64,000 nt of DNA from Bradyrhizobium barranii subsp. barranii. Lineage in GTDB: Bacteria > Pseudomonadota > Alphaproteobacteria > Rhizobiales > Xanthobacteraceae. Below, in pieces: positions 27,027-36,000 of the stretch (the stretch's first letter is position 1; every line of letters starts with the position of its first letter). The DNA lies in the NCBI RefSeq assembly GCF_017565645.3, contig NZ_CP086137.1:1-64000 (forward strand). Direction: 5' to 3'. The notes under the pieces were generated by a model. It was not told the DNA's origin. It made no database searches and worked only from the letters and a program-made list of their open reading frames with translations. Position numbers and translations under genes: made by a program.

Positions 27027-27620
27027 TCGGATGTGAGCGGCTGACCTCGATGCCGTCGTCGAATCCGACACCGGCGATGAGCTTCGGCAACTGATTTGTG
27101 CCCTTCAATCGACGCCAGGTTTTCGAGGCTGCATCGATCAGCTTGAACACCATCAACCTGGCTGTCTGTGGCGACAACGATCCCTTGGTCCGAACTGTCC
27201 TGTGTCGCACCGTGGCGAACGCGCTCTCGCTCGGATTCGTGGTTCGCAAGTGGACCCAGTGCTCGGCAGGAAAGTCTTAGAATGCCAGCAGATCCTCGCG
27301 ATCCTTGACCAGGCAATCAACGGCGCGCGCGTATTTGGCACCGTATTTCTCGGCGAGGTCTCGAGTGCAAGCTCCGCTGTGGCCCGGCTCGGTGCCATCG
27401 AGATATCCTGCAGGGCTCTCTTCATGCCACTCTGCACGAAGCTCGGAACTTTGTTGAGCACGTTGACGGTCTTGTGCTGCCAGCAGCGTTGCCGCCGGGT
27501 GCCGGGAAAGACTTCATCTATCGCCTTCCAGAAGCCGAGTGGGCCATCGCCGACCGCCAGTTCAGGCGCGACCTGCAGTCCGCGCCGGCGGATGTCGATC
27601 AGAAGCTCGCGCGCATTGCG
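27027..27620 (-). pseudogene. IS256-family transposase, C-terminal half, frameshifted
   Basis: Segments in two frames match the intact IS256 transposase at 41779: VLNKVPSFVQSGMKRALQDI in one, then RTTNPSESAFATVRHRTVRT and KTWRRLKGTNQLPKLIAGV in another. The N-terminal half and the right end are missing. It is a different IS256 element from that at 41748 (about 75-80% similar by eye). Bases 26578-27026 between it and the effector hold the candidate tts box and no other gene. Confidence 0.85.
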
Positions 27621-27693
27621 TCAGCGTAGAAGTTCCCGAATGATAGGCTGTTGCCTCATGTGTAACCGGTATGAGCTCCCACGTGCGCGGTGA

Positions 27694-28317
27694 TCAGCGA
27701 GCGCGGGCGTAGCGGATCGGCATCCAGTATTGCCGCAAGGCCTCGACCGCCGCCGGAATGTCGGCGTGGGCGTTACGCAGAAAGTTCTTGGTCTCGCGAC
27801 CGCTTCGTGGTGGTCCAAGCAGCGGACGGCCCTGATCGTCGCGACAGTGCAGCAGGATGGGCAGAAGTAGGCCGCGATTGACGTTGCTGGCGTCCAGCAA
27901 CGGCGCCCACGCCGATAGCTTGAGCCGCATCGCGGCATAGAAGCCTTGGCACCATGGTCGCGGATCGACGTCTCCACTGGGTTTGCGCCGGTGCATCGGC
28001 GCGAAGCTGTCGGGTGCGGTCGAGAGGGTGTTGCTGATGTCATTGTGGCGCAGCGCGACGGCCGATATGGCTGCAAACTCCGGGGTGCCGCCGTGGTTGA
28101 AGGCATCGGCATCGATGGCGAGCAGCGGGCAGATCCAGTCGAGTGGGCTCATCGACACCGGTCCGGCCACGATTGCGGCGACGTAGCCGTCGAGCATGGA
28201 GAGATTGGTGGCGGCAGGATGCTGATCGACGCGAGCCTGCAGCCATCGCTGGAGTTCCGCAAGTGGCATCGCGGCGACGGCCATCGATGACGATGCTTTA
28301 TGGCGACGTGGGCTCAC
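27694..28317 (-). CDS. UPF0149 (YecA/YgfB-like) protein, IS66 passenger
   Basis: 207 residues with the family pattern MLDGYVAAIVAGPVSMSPLD early on and GFYAAMRLKLSAWAPLLD in the middle. Family function is not established. The GTG start overlaps the tnpC stop by four bases (GTGA), and the gene lies inside the IS66 inverted repeats, so it travels with the element and was probably translated together with tnpC. It lacks the C-terminal SEC-C metal-binding motif (CxCxnH/C) found in some YecA proteins. Confidence 0.8.
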   Translation of the reverse strand: MSPRRHKASSSMAVAAMPLAELQRWLQARVDQHPAATNLSMLDGYVAAIVAGPVSMSPLDWICPLLAIDADAFNHGGTPEFAAISAVALRHNDISNTLSTAPDSFAPMHRRKPSGDVDPRPWCQGFYAAMRLKLSAWAPLLDASNVNRGLLLPILLHCRDDQGRPLLGPPRSGRETKNFLRNAHADIPAAVEALRQYWMPIRYARAR

Positions 28318-29026
28318 GCAGCGGCCTGTGCGGTGCGCTGGCGCGCCGCCTTCCAGTGCCAGGCAAGCAACTCGTGCAGTTGATGGCTCTTGGTTCGCCC
28401 GGAGACGATGCGCTCCAGCACGTCGGTCAGATAGGCCTGCGGATCGAGCTCATGGAGCTTTGCGGTGTTCACGATCGACGCCAGGATGGCCCAGCTCTCG
28501 GCGCCGCCTTCGCTGCCGCTGAACAAGGAGTTGCGTCTTCCCATGGCAATCGGGCGCATGGAACGCTCGACTGTGTTGGAGTCGACCTCGACGCGGCCGT
28601 CGCGGAGAAACAGCGTCAGTCCGTCCCAGTGATTGAGCGCATAGTTGATCGCCTCTGTCAGCTTCGATTGGGAGAACAGCTGGCCGACGATCTCGGTCAG
28701 TCGCGCATTGAGCGCCGCCATCAAGGGTGCGCTCCTGGTGCGGCGGGCGGCCAGCCGCTGCTCGGCACTACTGCCGCGGATCACTGCCTCGATCGCATAG
28801 ACCGCCTGCAGCCGTTCAATCACCTCGCGCGCGAATGGCGACTGGGTGGTCTTGTACACCTCGACGAATTTGCGTCGGGCATGGGCGAGACAAAAGGCGA
28901 GCTGGATCGCGCCGCCATGACCGCGTGCCAGCGCCTTGTAGGCGGCATAACCGATGGAGTGGACGCCCCCCGACGGCATCGATTGTGCCAAAGTGCGGGT
29001 GTTGAAACCCGGTAAGGAGGACGTCC

Positions 29027-30055
29027 ATGGACGACGAGGTTAGCATCATCGGTTTAGATTTGGCCAAGAACGTGTTTCAGGTCCACGGCGCGGGGCAGGA
29101 CGGAAGGATGATCCTGCGTAAAAAGCTCAACCGCAGCAGATTGCTCGAGTTTTTCGCCAAGTTGCCAAGGTGTGTGGTCGCAATGGAGGCCTGCGCCAGC
29201 GCCCACTATTGGGGACGGGAGATTGGTAAATTTGGGCACGAGGTCCGGCTGATCCATCCCTCCTACGTGAAGCCCTTCGTTAAGCGTCAGAAGAACGATG
29301 CCGCGGATGCGGAAGCGATCGCCGAAGCCGCGTCTCGACCAACGATGCGCTTTGTCGGCGTCAAGAGCGCCGAGAAGCAAGCCTCTTCCATGGCATTCAA
29401 GGTTCGTGATCTCTTGGTTCGACAGCGTACACAGGCGATCAACGCTTTGCGCGGACATCTTGCGGAATACGGCTTGATCGTGGCTCAGGGCGTCAGACAT
29501 ATCCCCCGATTGCATGAGCTCCTGACAATATATCCGGACCTGCCCGATCTCGCTCGTGGCCTTTGCCAGACTCTCTTGAAGCACGTGGAATCCCTGTCGG
29601 AGCAGATTGCAGAGCTTGAGAAGGGACTGCGAGTGCGCGCGAGACAGGACGAGGTGGCCTCTCGCTTAATGACCATTCCGGGGATCGGGGCAATCTGCGC
29701 CACAGCGATAGAGGCCTTGGCGCCCTCGGCGGAGACCTTTTCCAAGGGGCGTGATTTTGCGGCCTGGATTGGTCTCACGCCCAAACAGAATTCTTCCGGA
29801 GGCAAGGACAGGCTTGGCAAAATCTCCAGGATGGGCCGGCGAGATCTCCGACGGCTCCTCGTGCTTGGTGCCACCGCCGTGGTGCGATGGGCAAGACGAT
29901 ATGGACCGCCAGCAGGATCCTGGCTCGCGAGAATGCTCTTGAAGAAGCCACCAAAGCTGATCGCGGTCGCTCTAGCGAACAAATTGGCGCGTATCGCTTG
30001 GGCCTTGATGGTCCGCGGTGGCGCTTATCAAGCTCCAGCGTCTGGCGCTGCGTAA
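29027..30055 (+). CDS. IS110-family transposase (DEDD recombinase)
   Basis: 342 residues, apparently intact. The N-terminal RuvC-like fold has IIGLDLAKNVFQVHG, VVAMEACASAHYW, and KRQKNDAADAEAIAEAA (Asp, Glu, two Asp). The C-terminal Tnp20 domain carries IPGIGAICATAIEALAPSAE, FAAWIGLTPKQNSSGGK with the conserved serine, and GKISRMGRRDLRRLLVLGA. These enzymes use an element-encoded bridge RNA to choose target and donor sites. A good ribosome site (GGTAAGGAGG) precedes the ATG. Confidence 0.94.
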   Translation: MDDEVSIIGLDLAKNVFQVHGAGQDGRMILRKKLNRSRLLEFFAKLPRCVVAMEACASAHYWGREIGKFGHEVRLIHPSYVKPFVKRQKNDAADAEAIAEAASRPTMRFVGVKSAEKQASSMAFKVRDLLVRQRTQAINALRGHLAEYGLIVAQGVRHIPRLHELLTIYPDLPDLARGLCQTLLKHVESLSEQIAELEKGLRVRARQDEVASRLMTIPGIGAICATAIEALAPSAETFSKGRDFAAWIGLTPKQNSSGGKDRLGKISRMGRRDLRRLLVLGATAVVRWARRYGPPAGSWLARMLLKKPPKLIAVALANKLARIAWALMVRGGAYQAPASGAA

Positions 30056-30321
30056 CGCAGGGCCAGAAGCCGAGAGACGTCGGGAATGTGGTAAGGTCTA
30101 ACGGAGGATTATGGGCAATCGGTCAGGGACTGGGATTGGAAGAATCAACAGGTGGATGAGTGCCAGAGAGCACGCATAGCCGAATTGGATCCAATCCACG
30201 CATTCCATAAGGGCCCGCGACGTGTCGAGGTCGCATCACGAGGCCGGACACACGTCAGCACCCGACCACATGCCTGTTCCGAAGTTAAATTTTGCTTGCA
30301 TTTAGTGGGGCGTCCACACAC
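30056..30321 (+). ncRNA. IS110-family right end, candidate bridge-RNA region
   Basis: After the transposase stop there are 266 bases without a convincing gene before the element ends. In IS1111-type elements the bridge RNA is encoded downstream of the transposase. It should contain loops matching the donor junction and the tnpC target (around GGCATAACC/GTCCACCTG). Inferred from architecture; fold not computed. Confidence 0.45.
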
Positions 30322-31292
30322 GTCCACCTGCAGAATGCCGGAAAAGCCCGTCAACTGTCCGGCGATCTCCTTGGTGCCACGGCCGTCGGCGAATACGTAG
30401 GCAACCGCCGGCGGCGAGGGGCCACCCCATGGCTGGTCATCCATAGCATGCGCCCAGAACTGGCAGATGCGGGGGCGATGTCGTCCGGGATCGAGCACCG
30501 GCATCGGCGTCTCATCGCAGAACACGCGCGGCGCGGCCTGAATCATCCGCAGCTGCAGCTCATAAAGGCTCCTGAGCCACCAGGCGGCACGTTTGACCCA
30601 ACCGGCGAGCGTCGCGCGGTCAAGATGGATGCCCTGGCCGGCCAGGATCTGAACCTGCCGGTACAGCGGCAAATACCAGGCGAACTTCGAGACCACCACG
30701 TGGGTCACGAGGGCCGTCGACGCCATGCCGCCTTCAATCAGGCGCGGCAGCACTTTCGCCTGGACTACGCCATCAGTGCAGCCGCGGCAGCCGTATTTGG
30801 GACGGATCGTGCGCAGCACGCGCAGGATCGCCGGGATCACGTCCAACACCTCGCTGACGTCCTCGCCGATCTTGTGAAGCTGGCCTTGGCAGCACGGGCA
30901 GGCCGTCACCTCCGGCTCCAGGACCTGCTCACAGCGCGGCAGATGCTTGGGCAACGCGCCGATGTTGCGGCGCGCCTTCTTGCGCGGCTTATCGGCCGGC
31001 TTCGCCGCAGGCACATCGTCGTTGGCAGCTGCAGGCGGCGTGACACTGGTCTCAAGATCGTCAAGCTCAAGCGCAAGTTGCTCGGCCACGAGCGTGGCAA
31101 GCCGTTCCGAGCGCTTCCCGAAGATCATCTCCTTGAGCGTCTGCATCGCAACACGCAGCTTCTCGTTCTCGGCGTCAAGCGCGAGCACCATCTCGGTTAG
31201 AGCGGCTGGATCAGTCGGGAGAACGTCCGGGCGAATCGCCATGAACGGACCATACATCCGCGCGCCACAGGCTCCAGCGAAATCCTCTCCTC

Positions 31293-31646
31293 TCAGCCGA
31301 CAACGGCCGGCTGCTTCACAGGCTTGGGTGAGACGCGCGTCCACTCGAGTCCGTCGAGCAGCATCGCGAGCTGCGTCGCACTGAGATGCACCACGCCGTC
31401 GCGGATCGGCGGCCAAGTGAAGTGCCCCTGGTGCAACCACTTCGTCACCAGCACCATGCCGCTGCCGTCCCACGCCAGAAGCTTCACCCTGTCCATGCGT
31501 TTGCTGCGGAACACGAAGACGTCGCCACAATACGGGTTCACACGCAGCGCTTCGCTCACCAATGCCGACAGCGTATGCACCGACTTGCGGAAATCGACCG
31601 GCTGTGTCGCCAGCACCACCTTGAGGTCAGAGCGTAGCGCAATCAC
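31293..31646 (-). CDS. tnpB: IS66 accessory protein TnpB
   Basis: 117 residues. Contains the family core VVLATQPVDFRKSVHTLSAL and NPYCGDVFVFRSKRMDRVKL, followed by WDGSGMVLVTKWL and FTWPP. The GTG at 31646 overlaps the tnpA stop (GTGA), the usual coupling in IS66, and is preferred over the longer frame to 31751. Required for transposition in IS66 elements; exact role unknown. Confidence 0.92.
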   Translation of the reverse strand: MIALRSDLKVVLATQPVDFRKSVHTLSALVSEALRVNPYCGDVFVFRSKRMDRVKLLAWDGSGMVLVTKWLHQGHFTWPPIRDGVVHLSATQLAMLLDGLEWTRVSPKPVKQPAVVG

Positions 31647-32107
31647 CGGATGCCCCGAAGCGCCGCCAGCACGGTCGACAGCGTCGCCAGCTCCACGCCC
31701 GGCTCGACCCGGATGCGCGCCCCGTTCACCTCGATCTCGACAACTCCGCAAACCTTGGCCGGCGGCGCGGCGATCTCCAAAGGCTTCGTCTGTAGCCGCG
31801 AAATACGCTCGGGCTCGCCGGCTGTCCCGCTACCGCTCTCGGCACCAATTTGGATTGGCACGAAGTTCGGCGCCTTGCCCACCACCACCGCCGCCGCAAC
31901 TTGGCGTCGCCACACCGTAAGCAGCCCCCGCGAAACGCCGTTGCGCCGCGCAACCTCGGAGATGTTCGCACCCTCCCCAAAGCTCTCCGCCACGATCCGG
32001 GCCTTCTCCTCGCCCGTCCACCGACGCCGTCGGCGCTCCCCAGTGATCACTTCGACGCGACGATAGGAGTCATCTTCCTGCCTGGCATCAAGCATGGCAT
32101 TTGCCAT
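31643..32107 (-). CDS. tnpA: IS66 accessory protein TnpA
   Basis: 154 residues. The helix-turn-helix (RRRRWTGEEKARIVAESFGE then VSRGLLTVWRRQV) is typical of IS66 TnpA, and the C-terminus ends with VEIEVNGARIRVEPGVELAT. First gene of the tnpA-tnpB-tnpC-UPF0149 series, starting 85 bases inside the right end of the element. Confidence 0.92.
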   Translation of the reverse strand: MANAMLDARQEDDSYRRVEVITGERRRRRWTGEEKARIVAESFGEGANISEVARRNGVSRGLLTVWRRQVAAAVVVGKAPNFVPIQIGAESGSGTAGEPERISRLQTKPLEIAAPPAKVCGVVEIEVNGARIRVEPGVELATLSTVLAALRGIR

Positions 32108-32238
32108 CGTTCCACCTCCACCGATCAGCTCATGCCAGGCTGTATCGCGCGCAAGCCGAGGGGTGGCTAGGTGGGGGCCTCATGCCGGTTACCCTCATGT
32201 AAGTTGCTCCCCGAGCAGACGGGCGGGCGGGGGCGACA

Positions 32239-33090
32239 ATGAGGCGGCCGAGCATGGCGACTAGGAAGGAACTGACGGCAGCTGTGGGCGAACGCTACCG
32301 ATCGAGCGATCGCGTGGAGAAGGCGCGGATATTGGATGAGTTCGTCAATGTCACTGGATATCATCGCAAGCATGCGATGCGGCTGCTGCGGGGCCACGAT
32401 GGGTCGCGAACAGGTCGTCGGGCGCGGCGCCGGATTTACGGTGAAGCCGAACGCAATGCGCTCGCACTCCTCTGAGAAGCCTCGGACCGGGTTTGCGGGA
32501 AGCGGCTGAAAGCCTTGATATCGATGCTGATCGACGCGATGGAGCGGGCACAGCCATCTTGACCTCGCTCCCGAGATCCGCGGCAAGCTGCTTTCGATGA
32601 GCGCGGCGACGATCGACCGGGCGTTGGGCCGGATTCGGGAGGGGCTCGGTCGCCAGCGCCGGCGACCGGCCGCACACGCCCTACGACGCAGTATTCCGAT
32701 ACGGACTTCGGCGGATTGGAATGATCCCGCACCGGGCTTCGTGGAGGCGGACCTTGTCGCCCACAGCGGTCCATCGGCGCGCGGCAGTTTCGTACAGACC
32801 CTGGTCCTCACTGATGTCGTGACCGGCTGAACGGAATGTGCGCCGCTGATCGTGCGCGAGCAGACGCTGCTGAGCACCGTGCTGACGGAATTGCGTAAGC
32901 AATTGCCCTTCGCGCTTCTTGGCTTGGACACGGCCAATGACACCGTTTTCATGAACGAGACGCTCAAGACGTACTGTGACACGGCCAGTATCATTTTCAC
33001 GCGCTGCCGGCCGTACCGCAAAAACGATCAAGCGTTCGTCGAGCAAAAGAACGGCGCTGTCGTGCGCAGGATGGTCGGCTACAATGACCG
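32239..33090 (+). pseudogene. ISNCY-like integrase-core transposase, broken
   Basis: Begins MATRKELTAAVGERYRSSDR with HTH LDEFVNVTGYHRKHAMRLLR, then has an in-frame stop at 32473-32475, a frameshift near 32560 and another stop at 32828. DDE-core pieces remain: FVEADLVAHSG, LGLDTANDTVFMNETLKTYC, KNDQAFVEQKNGAVVRRMVGY. It ends abruptly at 33090 where the SKWP gene's stop codon lies, so the C-terminus is lost. A shorter relative is at 7893-8110. Confidence 0.82.
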
Positions 33091-36000
33091 TCATGGCGTA
33101 TCCTCAGCCGTAAGCAGTCGGCCAGAGGGTTCGGGCAGAATGTGCTTCTCCGCAGCAAGCTTGATTGAGGCCTCCATGACTGACGCCGCCAGCGTGGGAT
33201 TATCCTTCAGATCTTCCAAGGTAGCATCGACGTCGAACCGGCCCTGGCTGAGCGTCGCCGCCATGCTCTTGCTGTAGGGCGCGGACTTAAGAGCCGGCAC
33301 CTGTTGCAGGAGTCGCTGAAGCTCTTGGCTTTTCTTCATGAAGAGGCGGACCCCGGTGTCGGATTTATAGCCGTCCGTGCCGACCTTGATGCCGAGGCTC
33401 AAGAGATTGTTTGCGCTTTGGACGAGATCGTCCGGATTGTAACCATCCGGGCGGGGATCGATGCGCGCCGGATAGTGGTCGAGTATGACCTGGATGCGGT
33501 CGCGAGGCTGAGGAGCCGCCGAATAGGCCTCCGCCAGTTCCGGGAAAAGCGCGACGAGTGCTGGGCTCACCGTCAGCTTTGCCTCGCTCACGCGTCCGAC
33601 TGCCTCACGCAGGACCTGCTCATCCGCCCTCGCTGCCCAAGCATCGAGGTCGGCGACGAGCAACTCGGCCGTTTCGCGAGCGACCGGATGGGCTGCGACC
33701 TCGATCTCGTGCCTCGCCTGCTCGAGCTTGTCCTGGATTTCCTGGCAACGCACCTGCTCCTGGTTCAACAGGCCACCGATCTGTCGCCTGAGCTCGTGCT
33801 GAACGCCCTCGTAAGTGCCAAAGATGGCCCGCTCGGCAAACCAGTGTCGACCTTGATGGGACTGCGCCAGAAAGCTTCGCTGCAGGCTGCTATAGACTTC
33901 CAAAACATTCGTCGTGGCCGCGAGGATCTGGCTGGCACGACTGAACTGGTAGCTATCATCCTTGATCGCCGGCGTATGCGACTTTGGCGGCTTGAGCGAG
34001 CGAACGCCGCGAGCTTGCTCCTTCTCATCGAACCGCCGGACATGCTGATAAAGTTGTGGCCGGTCGGCGAGGATAATGACGGTATCCCCGTCGAAGTCGC
34101 CATCGAGCTTGTTCTGTTCACCAGGCGGGACTGCAACCAATGACCCCGGAGCGAACAATTCAATTGCCTGCAGAATGCCGACACATTCGACCTGCACGTC
34201 CACCTTCGCGCGGTCCTTACGCTCGGTCCAGCTCGAATGGCACTTGACGTCCTCGGCCGACATCACCAGTCCACGGTCGGCGTAGTCGGCCGGCCACATC
34301 TCATCTGGCACCACGATCAAAATGCCTTTGGCAAAGAAGCTCGGATCCTCAGCCGCCAGCTTGTCCTGCGACTTCTGGGCGATACTGAAACTGTATTGCA
34401 TGGCCACGTTCCGATCGAGGAACGCCGCAGTCGGATCCCCATCAACTGCTGACTTGACTCGTCCGGCGGCGAACGGGCGCAGGTTGGGCTTGTCATAGGG
34501 GGACCGCCCGAGCAGCACACCACCTTTCCCTGTCAAGGTGTCGCTCTTGAGCGTCGGCACATGGAGGCAGCCATCATCGGATGGGACGGCCACCGCACCG
34601 GGACCATTGATATGTCCGGCCGTGACGGTGCGAAACAAGTCTTCCGACGTCAGCTCTTGGCCTTCTCGGCTTTCAAGCCAGGTCCTGGCCTTCTCGCTCG
34701 CTTCTTCCGCCACCTGCTCGTTGCGAGGGTAATGTTGCAGCGCCGAGGGAGGGAGGGACGATCTCCTTCCCTCACCAAAGGCCCGCAGCCGATCGGGACC
34801 TTCCTGGTGACCAACCCGGCGAACAGCAGGCATCCGCTCGGCCAGCGAAGCCTTGATGAAGCCGCAGCCGTCATGCGGTCGCGAGGCAATCGGACCTTCC
34901 GGTCCAGTCAGCTTAAAGGGATGCGCTTTGCCGCCAGGCCGGTCCGGCATCAGCAGCAGTTTGAAGGCGCCCTCCAGCGCGTAGTCGTGAGGCCCTAAAT
35001 CTTTGATCGCGGGTGGCGCCGCAAACCCCCTGCGTTGCGTGTACCAATAAGCTTCTTTGAACGGCGCCCAGGCGCGCGACAGGTGCTCGAACGACGTCCC
35101 CGGAGCGGTTTCGGCATAGGGAATGGCCAGCAGCTTGCCCCCGGAAGACGCCGCCGGCTGATCGCCTGGAGCCCGGGCAGCGATCTGCGACAGCCTCGGT
35201 TTGGGTGCTTTCAACTTGCTGCCGCCGAACAGGTCCAGGCGGTACGGCACACCCTCGACGGTCAGCGTCCGCGCCAACATGAAAGTGCTCGGCTTTGCCG
35301 GCAGCTGCACCGCAACCACCGGCAATGCCCCCGAGGTCAGGCGATGCAAAATCGAATAGCGTGTCTCAGGCTCCGTCGCCACTCGCCGTCCCTGCAGGTC
35401 CACCACCGACAGCTGCATCAATCCCGCGTCACCCTGCGGTGGTCTGGGCGCGTGATCCATGGATCGCAACACCTGATAGACGTCGAAGACGGACGCAGCA
35501 TGTTGAGCCTGGACCGTTGCCGCCTCGCGCACGATGAACGCGTCCAGCGCATCGACAGGGCTGTCCGCCTCGATCTGCGCGATCAGATTCCAGCTCATGT
35601 TGGAAAGATCGCTTTGGATGAGGTCGCGCGCCTCCTTCAGGATCCTCTTGGTCCCGTGCCGCAGCATTTCCTGCCTGATCCGTAAATCGGACCTCTTGCC
35701 CTCGACATACGGTCGTTTGTAAAGACGTTCCAGGTCCGCACGCGCCTTGATTACTTTATAGATCGAGAGGGCGGGACAGCGAGTCGCAAACGGCCCACGG
35801 GTCCGCTCCGCCTCGCTTGCGTCGAGATACGCATCGATCTTGCGCTCCACGACCGGTTGGATGTCGTTCAGCAGGTTTAGAGCCTGCCTGCGGCACGAGC
35901 GCAGGTGCGGGCTGCGCACCAACGGCAGCAGGGCGGCGCAAAGATTGCTCATGGTTTCGAGGTTACTTTCCGCGGCAAAACCAGAGGCACCATACAACTG

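Larger units (their letters stand above)
28953..30321 (+). mobile_element. IS110-family (IS1111-like) element inserted in tnpC
   Basis: The boundaries follow from restoring tnpC: ...ggcataacc joins gtccacctg directly, with 1-2 bp ambiguity. The ends carry a short inverted sequence, GTGGACGCCCC on the left and its complement on the right, set a few bases inside the element as in IS1111-type members. No target duplication is seen, as expected for IS110. The left non-coding end is short (74 bp) and the right end long (266 bp). Confidence 0.85.
28314..31242 (-). pseudogene. tnpC: IS66 transposase TnpC, split by an IS110-family element
   Basis: The N-terminal part (30322-31242, from MAIRPDVLPTD) has the leucine-zipper-like start, FGKRSERLATL, the zinc-binding block CPCCQGQLHKIGEDVSEVLD and FCDETPMPVLDPGRHRPR. 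The C-terminal part (28314-28952) resumes at GYAAYKAL and contains AFCLAHARRKF, DGRVEVDSNTVERSMRPIAM and the closing DVLERIVSGRTKSH. Joining at ILQVD-GYAAYKAL restores a normal TnpC core of about 520 residues. Between the halves lies the IS110-family element in opposite orientation. ATG 31242 is preferred over 31257 because homology starts there. Confidence 0.92.
27662..32192 (-). mobile_element. IS66-family element with UPF0149 passenger, interrupted by an IS110-family element
   Basis: The left end GTAACCGGTATGAGCTCCCAC and the right end (minus strand) GTAACCGGCATGAGGCCCCCAC are inverted repeats. The 8-bp sequence CCTCATGT flanks both sides (27654-27661 and 32193-32200), the duplication size expected for IS66. 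Minus-strand order: tnpA, tnpB, tnpC, then a UPF0149 gene before the far end. The IS110-family insertion at 28953-30321 splits tnpC. Without it the IS66 element is about 3.16 kb. It sits beside an ISNCY-like pseudogene. Confidence 0.93.

Noticed and set aside
30292..31200. 302-codon plus-strand frame
   Set aside because: Antisense shadow of the N-terminal part of tnpC.
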